In this document: piece after piece, positions 1 to 5,163 of the stretch
How the letters are laid out: the number at the start of each line of letters is the position of its first letter
How positions within the stretch are numbered: the stretch's first letter is position 1
Source: an uncultured Endomicrobiia bacterium
GTDB lineage: Bacteria > Elusimicrobiota > Endomicrobiia > Endomicrobiales > Endomicrobiaceae
Length of the DNA stretch: 7,772 nt
NCBI GenBank assembly: GCA_905236115.1
Contig: CAJOOL010000302.1
Location: forward strand, 1 to 7,772
Reading direction: 5' to 3'
The notes under the pieces: generated by a model
Told to the model about the DNA's origin: nothing
Database searches by the model: none
The model's input: the letters and a program-made list of their open reading frames with translations, nothing else
Program-made: the position numbers and the translations under genes

Positions 1-5
1 GCGGG

Positions 6-30
6 ATCCCCGACAGAGACATTCGGGGAT
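6..30. repeat. Palindromic repeat, 8-bp perfect stem
   Basis: ATCCCCGA (6-13) pairs perfectly with TCGGGGAT (23-30) around a 9-base loop. The flanks (GCGGG before, GAC after) resemble the ends of short GC-rich palindromes scattered between genes in many bacterial genomes. It is the left member of a repeat cluster and is not followed by a T-run, so it is more like a dispersed repeat than a terminator. The family resemblance is from memory and was not searched. Confidence 0.6.
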
Positions 31-33
31 GAC

Positions 34-66
34 AAACTATTTTTTGCTTCGCAAAAAAAACTGTTT
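34..66. repeat. Inverted repeat, T/A-run hairpin
   Basis: TTTTTTGC (40-47) pairs with GCAAAAAA (51-58) around a TTC loop, and outside that AAAC (34-37) pairs with GTTT (63-66) after a small asymmetric internal loop. It directly abuts the 6-30 palindrome. On the plus strand the A-run follows the stem, and on the minus strand the T-run belongs to the stem, so it could act as a weak terminator, but no gene reads into it from within the window. Confidence 0.45.
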
Positions 67-71
67 CAATT

Positions 72-94
72 ATCCGAGGCTAACCCCCTCGGGT
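72..94. repeat. Palindromic repeat with CCGAGG/CCTCGG stem
   Basis: CCGAGG (74-79) pairs with CCTCGG (87-92) around a 7-base loop; a G-T pair (73/93) and an A-T pair (72/94) extend the stem to eight. GC content is well above the surroundings. It sits between the A/T hairpin and the 95-155 element. Confidence 0.5.
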
Positions 95-155
95 TCCTCT
101 TTCAAACGGCAAGATTGCTTCGTCGTAAACTCCTCGCAATGACCGGCAAAGAGGA
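95..155. repeat. Nested interspersed repeat with 8-bp outer arms
   Basis: TCCTCTTT (95-102) and AAAGAGGA (148-155) are perfect inverted 8-bp arms. Between them, 112-143 contains ATTGC (114-118) and GCAAT (136-140) with the cores TTCGTCG and CTCCTCGC. Read on the minus strand, this inner part begins GTCATTGCGAGGAG and ends GACGAAGCAATC. From memory this is a very widespread intergenic palindrome in diverse bacteria, possibly mobilised passively. CGGC occurs as a short direct repeat just inside each arm (107-110 and 144-147). Confidence 0.55.
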
Positions 156-209
156 GTTTTTATATAATAAACTGTTGCTTTTTAAAGAACATTTTTGGTA
201 TAATCGCCG

Positions 210-250
210 AGAGGATAACAAGCTTCGGCAAAAGTATTTATCCTTTTTTT
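210..250 (+). terminator. Possible hairpin with T-run, weak terminator candidate
   Basis: AGAGGATAA (210-218) can pair with TTATCCTTT (238-246), including one G-T pair, and the loop contains a small C(TTCG)G tetraloop hairpin at 222-229. Seven T's (244-250) overlap the 3' arm. An alternative pairing GCCGA/TCGGC (206-210/225-229) competes. The stem is AT-rich with a large loop, so this is only a candidate. It could stop transcripts entering from the left of the window, or simply be another intergenic repeat. Confidence 0.25.
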
Positions 251-306
251 CGGGCTGTTGCTATGAGGCGACTCGCTCGGCATTGTTTTTTTGCACAAAA
301 TAATTC

Positions 307-360
307 TTATAATATTTAGTTATAAAATTATTACTATCTATTGTAATTTTATAATATTTA
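307..360 (+). promoter_or_regulatory. Promoter/operator-like block before the XRE gene
   Basis: A 12-base direct repeat, TTATAATATTTA, occurs at 307-318 and 349-360. The copies are 42 bp apart, about four helical turns, and each contains TATAAT (308-313 and 350-355). An 11-base perfect inverted repeat (320-330 and 344-354) lies between and over them. No strong -35 is well placed: TTGTTT (283-288) is 19 nt from the first TATAAT. Small XRE repressors commonly bind such repeats at their own promoter, so autoregulation is an inference. The very high A+T content raises the chance of coincidence. Confidence 0.4.
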
Positions 361-400
361 TCTAATAAAGTCAAGTTTTTTTATTTTATCGGGAATTTTT

Positions 401-757
401 ATGAAAGCCGAAAAAAATTTTTTCAGCAGACAGCTGAAAAAAATTATGTATGATAAAAGAATTACACAGCAGACACTGGCAGGAAAGCTGAAAATCTCTC
501 AAGCTATGGTCAGCCAGTGGCTCAACAGCAGTAAAAATCCTACATTAACATCTCTAAAAAAAATAGCTTCAGCTTTGGATATTCCCGTTACTTATCTGAT
601 AGATGAAAATCAAAAAAATGCGGAACCTATTAAACCCGTCAAGAAAAAAACAGATGAAATCAATGACAACATCATCAAAGAAATTTTGGATAAATTAAAA
701 GATTTGGAATTCAGAATTTTAAAATTGGAAAATGAATTTTTGAAGAAAAATTCTTAA
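401..757 (+). CDS. XRE-family HTH transcriptional regulator with C-terminal coiled coil
   Basis: This 118-residue protein is probably a cytoplasmic DNA-binding repressor. Residues 9-67 form a Cro/C1-type (HTH_3) domain: helix 2 is around TQQTLAGKLK (22-31) and the recognition helix around SQAMVSQWL (33-41), followed by the usual NPTLTSLKKIASALDIPVTYLI pattern. A charged linker (70-85) leads to residues 87-116, which have I/L at heptad spacing and probably form a dimerising or oligomerising coiled coil. No toxin-like partner gene lies beside it, so antitoxin status is not supported. The start is ATG with only a weak GGGA 6 nt upstream. The gene stands alone, 206 bp before the next plus-strand gene, and its stop overlaps the end of a minus-strand gene remnant. 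The targets are unknown; the repeats upstream suggest it may regulate itself. Confidence 0.85.
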   Translation: MKAEKNFFSRQLKKIMYDKRITQQTLAGKLKISQAMVSQWLNSSKNPTLTSLKKIASALDIPVTYLIDENQKNAEPIKPVKKKTDEINDNIIKEILDKLKDLEFRILKLENEFLKKNS

Positions 758-855
758 ATATGCCGGCAAAACTCCGCTTGAAGTTCAAGTTGTTCAACCG
801 CCTCTTTATAGGCAGAATCTACTTCGGGCTTTACTCATTCATAATTAATCAGCAT
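754..855 (-). pseudogene. Gene remnant with in-frame TGA (unknown family)
   Basis: Read on the minus strand from an ATG at 855, the frame gives MLINYE, then TGA, then VKPEVDSAYKEAVEQLEL and QAEFCRHI, ending in TAA at 754. The part after the TGA has the composition of a real helical protein and contains no start codon directly after the stop, so it is best read as the decayed 3' end of a gene. The same frame stays open upstream to about 888 (it includes SFKEM), where it enters the promoter of the metalloregulator. I do not recognise the family. The stop overlaps the last four bases of the XRE gene. Alternatives are a chance open stretch, or a tiny gene with a sequencing error at the TGA. Confidence 0.4.
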
Positions 856-866
856 TTCCTTAAAAC

Positions 867-895
867 TTGACAAACAAATCTCAAAATGTTAGACT
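867..895 (+). promoter_or_regulatory. Sigma70-type promoter of the DtxR-like regulator
   Basis: A perfect -35 box TTGACA (867-872) is followed after exactly 17 nt by TAGACT (890-895), which matches four of six -10 positions. Transcription would start near 902, giving a leader of about 60 nt before the ATG at 964. The -10 box lies within the TTAGACTAA palindrome, so a bound regulator would block RNA polymerase. Confidence 0.6.
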
Positions 896-900
896 AATAT
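886..900. promoter_or_regulatory. DtxR-box-like operator palindrome
   Basis: TTAGACTAA (889-897) is a perfect palindrome around its central A. Extended to 886-900, six of seven base pairs match. The half-site TTAG and the layout TTAGnCTAA equal the centre of the DtxR/IdeR box as I recall it (TTAGGTTAGNCTAACCTAA), though the outer TTAGG/CCTAA parts are missing. It overlaps the -10 box directly upstream of a DtxR-family gene, which fits autoregulation. Confidence 0.5.
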
Positions 901-917
901 AACTTTTTAAGGTTATA
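898..917. promoter_or_regulatory. Second inverted repeat in the regulator's leader
   Basis: TATAAC (898-903) and GTTATA (912-917) form perfect 6-bp arms around 8 bases, right at the predicted transcription start. It could be a second operator half-site pair or a weak hairpin at the 5' end of the mRNA. AT-rich context makes the call tentative. Confidence 0.3.
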
Positions 918-963
918 AGATTATAAAAGATATATCATCCCTATTACACAGGCAGGTGAAATT

Positions 964-1377
964 ATGGAAAATAATACAGATAAGAAATTGACGGAATCGC
1001 TGGAAAATTATCTTGAAACTATTGCAATGCTTAAAAGAGAAAATAAGATTGCAAGAGTTAAAGACATAAGCAAGGAATTAGACGTAAAAAATTCCAGCGT
1101 AAACATTGCATTAAATGTATTGGCAGATAAAGGACTGGTAATACATGAAAAATACGGTTATGTGGATTTAACAGACGAAGGACAGAAAATTGCCGACGAT
1201 ATACAGCATAAAGAAGATGTATTATTTAAATTTTTTACCGAAATTTTAGGAGTGGAAAAAGAGACCGCTTTAAAAGATGCCTGCAGAATGGAACATACGA
1301 TAAGCGACGAAACTTTGGCAAAGCTGATATTTTATATAGGAAAAATTGACAGGGAAAAGTTTAAAAAGAAAAAATGA
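964..1377 (+). CDS. DtxR/MntR-family metal-dependent transcriptional regulator
   Basis: A 137-residue cytoplasmic repressor expected to bind DNA when loaded with a divalent metal. Residues 10-73 are the winged HTH (SLENYLETI, then RVKDISKELDVKNSSVNIALNVL with the recognition helix, and the wing YGYVDLTDEG). Residues 75-125 are the dimerisation domain. It lacks the C-terminal SH3-like domain and is thus of the short MntR length (about 140). Against DtxR (my alignment), primary-site ligands C107, E110 and H111 are kept in ACRMEH, but M10 is replaced by N15, ancillary H79 by E84, and H98 by L103. Metal choice may therefore differ from iron. AGGTGA lies 4 nt before the ATG. The gene has its own promoter with a DtxR-like box and precedes a metal-efflux permease by 86 bp, so that permease is its likely target besides itself. 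Confidence 0.85.
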   Translation: MENNTDKKLTESLENYLETIAMLKRENKIARVKDISKELDVKNSSVNIALNVLADKGLVIHEKYGYVDLTDEGQKIADDIQHKEDVLFKFFTEILGVEKETALKDACRMEHTISDETLAKLIFYIGKIDREKFKKKK

Positions 1378-1378
1378 A

Positions 1379-1436
1379 AACGGCAAAACGACAATGTACA
1401 ATGTATAATGTACAATAAAAAGCAACGGCAAAACGA
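1379..1436. repeat. 13-bp direct repeats flanking a heptamer tandem array
   Basis: AACGGCAAAACGA occurs at 1379-1391 and again at 1424-1436. Between and overlapping the first copy are tandem heptamers ACAATGT (1391-1397), ACAATGT (1398-1404), ATAATGT (1405-1411), then ACAAT. TGTACA palindromes occur at 1395-1400 and 1409-1414, and TATAAT at 1404-1409. The arrangement fills most of the 86-bp gap between regulator and permease. It could be a small insertion with a duplicated target, a slippage product, or part of a regulatory site. Confidence 0.55.
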
Positions 1437-1463
1437 TAATTAACATAAGGAAAGCAATTTAAA

Positions 1464-2717
1464 ATGTATATAATCAAAGACATATTTTCAGTAATTTTTA
1501 CCATCTTCAACGAGATGTCTTTTTACTTATTGTCGGGTTTCCTGTTTGCGGGAATTTTGCATGTGCTTGTTCCGCAGCATATATTTTCAAAATATTTATC
1601 CAAAAACAGCTGGCTGTCCGTTATGTATGCTACTTTGTTCGGTATTCCGCTGCCTTTATGTTCCTGCGGTGTAATACCTACCGCTATGGCACTGTACAAA
1701 GAGGGTGCTTCCAAAGGTTCCGTAATTGCATTTCTGATTGCTACGCCTCAAACGGGTGTGGATTCAATAATAGCAACATATTCGTTATTAGGGCTTCCTT
1801 TTGCGATAGTCCGCCCGGCAGCAGCATTTTTTACTTCAATATTTGCAGGGCTTGTAACTAACGGATTTACTAAAAATGAACCTGCCGTTATTCCCTCGCA
1901 ACAAAATAAAAAAGAAGAAACAAATATTTCTTTCTCACAAAAAATCAAAAGAGTTTTGCAATACGGCTATGTTGAAATGATGGAAGACATAGGCAAGATG
2001 CTTTTGTTCGGACTTCTTGTTGCGGGGTTGATTGCATATTTTGTTCCGGACAATTTTTTTACCGTATTTAAAGGCAACACTATTTTAACGATGATACTTA
2101 TATTGATAGTTGCAATTCCGATGTATGTTTGTGCTACAGGTTCTATTCCTATTGCAGTTGCTTTAATGATAAAAGGAATGAGCCCGGGGACGGCATTTGT
2201 TCTGCTGATGGCAGGGCCTGCTGCAAATATTGCTTCCATGATGGTAATAGGTAAAGTATTGGGCAAAAAAACTTTTATTATATACTTAATAACGCTTGTT
2301 ACAGGGGCAATAAGTTTTGGGCTGTTTATAGATAACTTTTTGCCGGCAAGCTGGTTTGATGTTTCCAATTTCAGTGCTATGGCTGCACATCATAACGGCG
2401 GTTGGTTTTATTATATAAAAATTGCTTGTTCATTTATATTATTTCTGCTTTTAGCAAATTCCATATTATCGGATAAAGACGAATGTTCCTGTTCGGTATG
2501 CAAAGGAGAAAAAGTTATGATAAAATTTAAAATTGACGGTATGAGCTGCAACCACTGCAAAGCCAATGTAACAAGAGTTATAAGTAATTTGGCTTCGGTA
2601 AAAAACGTAAATGTAAATTTAAGTGAGGGAACAGCCTATGTTGACGGCACTCCTACCGATGAAGAAGTAAAAAATGCCGTCGAAGCAATCGGCTTTGAAT
2701 TTAAAGGAAGAATTTAA
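1464..2717 (+). CDS. SO_0444-type Cu/Zn efflux permease fused to an HMA domain
   Basis: A 417-residue inner-membrane protein likely to export Cu, Zn or similar thiophilic ions. Residues 1-335 form the permease (DUF318/ArsP-like, SO_0444 type), with roughly eight hydrophobic spans and an internal duplication. The first half has C66-S-C68-G in PLPLCSCGVIPTA and TPQTGVD (94-100). The second half has the matching C223ATGSIPIAVAL and GPAAN (251-255). A hydrophilic cytoplasm-like linker lies at 135-165. A Cys cluster, C341-S-C343-S-V-C346, leads into a C-terminal HMA domain (352-417) with the metal site GMSC-NH-C (C362, C365). AAGGAAA lies about 10-12 nt before the ATG, a rather long spacing. The DtxR-like gene upstream probably controls it. 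It ends 4 bp from the converging ftsZ stop. Substrate is inferred from the family; arsenic-type substrates are less likely given the HMA domain. Confidence 0.85.
   Translation: MYIIKDIFSVIFTIFNEMSFYLLSGFLFAGILHVLVPQHIFSKYLSKNSWLSVMYATLFGIPLPLCSCGVIPTAMALYKEGASKGSVIAFLIATPQTGVDSIIATYSLLGLPFAIVRPAAAFFTSIFAGLVTNGFTKNEPAVIPSQQNKKEETNISFSQKIKRVLQYGYVEMMEDIGKMLLFGLLVAGLIAYFVPDNFFTVFKGNTILTMILILIVAIPMYVCATGSIPIAVALMIKGMSPGTAFVLLMAGPAANIASMMVIGKVLGKKTFIIYLITLVTGAISFGLFIDNFLPASWFDVSNFSAMAAHHNGGWFYYIKIACSFILFLLLANSILSDKDECSCSVCKGEKVMIKFKIDGMSCNHCKANVTRVISNLASVKNVNVNLSEGTAYVDGTPTDEEVKNAVEAIGFEFKGRI
2503..2519 (+). promoter_or_regulatory. Internal ribosome binding site and start for the HMA domain
   Basis: AAGGAG (2503-2508) stands 8 nt before an ATG (2517-2519) that is in frame with the permease gene and encodes M352, the first residue of the HMA domain. 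This is a better-spaced Shine-Dalgarno than the one of the full-length gene. Starting here yields a 66-residue protein, the usual size of a free CopZ-type metallochaperone. Either the internal start is used, giving two products, or it is a relic of two genes that fused. Confidence 0.5.
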
Positions 2718-2721
2718 GATG

Positions 2722-3843
2722 TTACAGCCTCTTAGGTTTATGTGTATCGCAGGCCGGCTGAGCAAAAACATCTTTTACAGATGATGCCGCAGCGACAGTT
2801 TCCCGTTCTGCTTGTTCCTGCAGTTTTTCTTCAGTCTCAAGATTTATTAATAAATCTTCTTCTGCAGGCTCGGTTTTCTTTTTAAACGAAGCTATTATTG
2901 CCACCTTTATTTTGGAATCCAAATTATCATCTATAGTATAGCCGGGTTTTACCGACGGTTTGTTTTTACATTTTGCCATTAAATCATCGGCTATTTCTTT
3001 CATATCATCAACAGTAAGTTCTTTTTTCTCCGAACAGAAAACATTAAATAAAATATCGTTTGCTTCGGTAATATTTTCACCCTCAACAAACTTATTGAGC
3101 AATGCTTCGTTATACGCTTCTTTAAGTGTCTGTCCGCTGCCCAGAGCGATAATTGCATAATCGGAATTCGTCAACACGCCTTTGACATCGGCAAAATCTA
3201 TATTGATTTCGCCGGTTTTGGTAATGGTATCGGTTATGGACTCAATTGAAATTCTTAAAACATCATCAATGTATTTAAAAGATTCTCTGTAACGCGTTTT
3301 ACCGTCTATCAAAGAAAATATTTTATCGTTGGGAATTATAATTAATGCATCCGTATATTCTTTAAGCCTGCTGATACCTCTGTCGGCTTTCAGCTTTCTC
3401 TCGGGACCTTCATATCCAAAAGGTCTGGTTACTACGCCTACGGTGAGTATGCCCATTTCTTTTGAAAGTTTTGCTATAATCGGTGCGGTACCAGTTCCTG
3501 TCCCTCCGCCCATGCCGGTAGTGATAAAAACCATATCGGCACCTTTAAGAATATCTTTGATTTCCTCTTTTTCTTCTTCGGCATACTTTTGTGCTTTTAC
3601 CGGGTCGCCGCCAACGCCCTGCCCGTCGCTGCCCAGCTGAACAAGATTTTCCGCACTGGACTGGCGTAAACTTTCAAGGTCGGTATTTACCGCATAAAAA
3701 TCCACATCGGAAACGTTTGCAGCTATCATTCTGTTGACGGCATTTACGCCGCCGCCGCCAACGCCGATAATTTTTATAATTGTTGCAGGTCTTTCGCCTA
3801 CTTCCTCTGTTTCCTCAACTGTTACCGTATTTTCTTCTTCCAT
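2722..3843 (-). CDS. ftsZ: Cell division protein FtsZ
   Basis: Tubulin-like GTPase that polymerises into the division ring at midcell. Of 373 residues, 1-20 are an acidic leader. The GTPase domain begins at TIIKIIGVGGGGVNAVNRM (21-39), has the tubulin signature GGGTGTG (112-118) and RPFGYEG (140-146), and the T7 loop N214-I-D216-F-A-D219, which supplies catalytic aspartates. The C-terminal beta domain ends near IKVAIIASF (312-320). The T3-loop region, DGQGVGGDP (73-81), departs from the usual RGLGAGANP, and the acidic linker (324-350) ends in a tail (DVFAQPACDTHKPKRL) without a clear D-P-x-FLR peptide for FtsA binding. GGAG lies 13 nt before the ATG; a TAA just upstream in frame rules out an earlier start. 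It is last in the cluster, 71 bp after ftsA. Confidence 0.95.
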   Translation of the reverse strand: MEEENTVTVEETEEVGERPATIIKIIGVGGGGVNAVNRMIAANVSDVDFYAVNTDLESLRQSSAENLVQLGSDGQGVGGDPVKAQKYAEEEKEEIKDILKGADMVFITTGMGGGTGTGTAPIIAKLSKEMGILTVGVVTRPFGYEGPERKLKADRGISRLKEYTDALIIIPNDKIFSLIDGKTRYRESFKYIDDVLRISIESITDTITKTGEINIDFADVKGVLTNSDYAIIALGSGQTLKEAYNEALLNKFVEGENITEANDILFNVFCSEKKELTVDDMKEIADDLMAKCKNKPSVKPGYTIDDNLDSKIKVAIIASFKKKTEPAEEDLLINLETEEKLQEQAERETVAAASSVKDVFAQPACDTHKPKRL

Positions 3844-3914
3844 TTTTATTTATTTTCTCCGTTTCATTTAGTTTTTACTTTTGTTTTTCAATCATTAAAA
3901 CTGCTTTAAAATTT

Positions 3915-5144
3915 TTATGATATTTCTTTAAATAAATCTTTCATTTTGCCGAATATGCCTTTTTTGACAACTTCTTTTTTATCAAAATTTTTTGATTCGT
4001 TTTTTATCAAAGAAAGTGCCGTCGTATAAACCTGAGATTTTATTATTTCCGGGTCGGAGCATGTTATATCGTCTTCAGTAAAATTGGCAATTTTTGCAAC
4101 TGTATTAAAATATTTCTCAAATGCCTCCGGCATTCCGTCAAGCAGTGCACCCGCACCGGTAAGAATAAATCCGCCGACATATTCGTCAATTTTTATGTCT
4201 TCCTGTTTGAATTTTTCCCAAAGCTGTTCCAGCTGTAAATCTATCTGAGGTTTTATTATATCAACCAGCTGTCTTCTGGTATAGGTTTGTTTTTTACCAT
4301 TGTAAGTAGTGTATTCGAATTCCGTATTTTCATTTTCAGCAATTAAATCTTCCAGAATTATCCCGTAATTTTCTTTAATGTGCTGTGCTTCTTTTTGGCT
4401 GACTTTTAATTTCTTTATAATGTCTCTTGTAACATAATAAGAGCCGAAATCAAGCTCAAAAGAACATTTTACTTTTCCGTCGATATAGACGACAACGCCC
4501 GTAGTCATACCGCCGATATCCACCAGAATACAGCCCAAATCTTTATCTTCTTTTGAAACCAGAATATTTCCCAAAGCACCGTAACCGTATCTTAAAACCG
4601 GATCTTTTGCAGCTTTTCTGATATTGGTCATATTGCTTTTTGTACCGACAACAACAAGAGCGGTAAGTTCCAAATATTTTCCCGTCATTCCTACAGGATC
4701 CTGCACTTCCTGTTCGTCCAGTCTGTACTGCTGAGGAATAATTTCTACTATTTCTTTGTTTTCTTCTATTTTGTTTGTTTCTTCAAGCCTTGATATAATA
4801 TCATTGATAGTTTCTTTTGTAACTTCTACCTCATAATCTTCGGCAATTTTCAGACGTGCATTAGCATTAAAAACTTCTACTAAAGAACCTCTGACCGCAC
4901 ACAAAAGATATAAAGAATTGTCTTTGATGAAAAAATCTTTTTCGGCTTTGATAAAAAACTTTTCTATCGTATATTGTGCATCCTGTATTGCCGTAATTGC
5001 TCCGTCTTTTATACCGTCGCAGGCGTAAGTATTGGCCGTCAGAATTTCCGTTTTTGAATTGAGTTTGTTATATTTTGCCACAACCCCGTGAACGGAATTG
5101 GTTCCGATATCCAGACTTAAAACATTTATTTCTTCATTTTCCAT
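3915..5144 (-). CDS. ftsA: Cell division protein FtsA
   Basis: Actin-like ATPase that anchors FtsZ filaments to the membrane and recruits later division proteins. Numbering from the chosen start (409 residues): phosphate-1 motif VLSLDIGTNSVHGVV (8-22), SHS2/1C subdomain including DPVGMTGKYLEL (149-160), phosphate-2 LVDIGGMTTGVVVY (207-220), adenosine motif GGFILTGAGALLDGM (324-338), and a C-terminal amphipathic helix KKGIFGKMKDLFKEI (394-408) that should bind the inner membrane. The frame also permits a TTG start at 5150, but AAGGAG (5151-5156) would touch that TTG, whereas it is 6 nt from the ATG at 5144; hence the ATG. It begins 19 bp after ftsQ ends and precedes ftsZ, so the pair is almost certainly co-transcribed. 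Confidence 0.95.
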   Translation of the reverse strand: MENEEINVLSLDIGTNSVHGVVAKYNKLNSKTEILTANTYACDGIKDGAITAIQDAQYTIEKFFIKAEKDFFIKDNSLYLLCAVRGSLVEVFNANARLKIAEDYEVEVTKETINDIISRLEETNKIEENKEIVEIIPQQYRLDEQEVQDPVGMTGKYLELTALVVVGTKSNMTNIRKAAKDPVLRYGYGALGNILVSKEDKDLGCILVDIGGMTTGVVVYIDGKVKCSFELDFGSYYVTRDIIKKLKVSQKEAQHIKENYGIILEDLIAENENTEFEYTTYNGKKQTYTRRQLVDIIKPQIDLQLEQLWEKFKQEDIKIDEYVGGFILTGAGALLDGMPEAFEKYFNTVAKIANFTEDDITCSDPEIIKSQVYTTALSLIKNESKNFDKKEVVKKGIFGKMKDLFKEIS

Positions 5145-5150
5145 TTTCAA

Positions 5151-5156
5151 CTCCTT
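5151..5156 (-). promoter_or_regulatory. Shine-Dalgarno of ftsA that fixes the start
   Basis: On the minus strand AAGGAG is directly followed by TTGAAAATG. Spacing is 0 nt to the TTG and 6 nt to the ATG at 5144, so the ATG is the functional start. Confidence 0.8.
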
Positions 5157-5163
5157 TTATGCT

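Larger units (their letters stand above)
1..400. other. Gene-free repeat-rich leader region
   Basis: No open frame here looks like a real protein. The only sizeable one (115-303, plus strand) starts inside a palindromic repeat, has no ribosome binding site and an unstructured composition. The left 155 bases are a run of short inverted repeats, 210-250 can form another hairpin followed by T's, and 300-400 is very AT-rich with promoter- and operator-like repeats in front of the XRE gene. Each element is listed separately. Confidence 0.7.

Noticed and set aside
1..155. CRISPR array
   Set aside because: The repeats are all different from each other, without regular spacing or unique spacers.
115..303. 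Plus-strand frame of 62 codons
   Set aside because: It starts within a palindromic repeat, crosses the hairpin at 210-250, has no Shine-Dalgarno and no protein-like pattern.
401..855. Toxin-antitoxin pair of the XRE gene with the minus-strand frame
   Set aside because: The second frame is on the opposite strand, interrupted by TGA, too short for a toxin and not recognisable as one.
754..855. TGA as a recoded sense codon (selenocysteine or alternative code)
   Set aside because: TGA ends two conserved genes here (964-1377 and ddl) and no SECIS-like hairpin is evident after it; a nonsense mutation is simpler.
1404..1409. TATAAT as a separate promoter for the permease gene
   Set aside because: It falls inside the heptamer array, and no -35-like hexamer lies 16-18 nt upstream (CGGCAA/GGCAAA there), so it is likely coincidental.
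1967..2368. Minus-strand frame of 133 codons
   Set aside because: It lies wholly inside the permease gene; its apparent hydrophobicity mirrors the antisense of membrane-segment codons.
3329..3640. Plus-strand frame of 103 codons
   Set aside because: It is antisense to the conserved GTPase core of ftsZ and rich in Pro, Ser and Val as expected from the Gly-rich complement.
3844..3914. Separate ftsZ promoter or terminator in the ftsA-ftsZ gap
   Set aside because: The 71 AT-rich bases show no convincing -35/-10 pair and no stable stem with a T-run.
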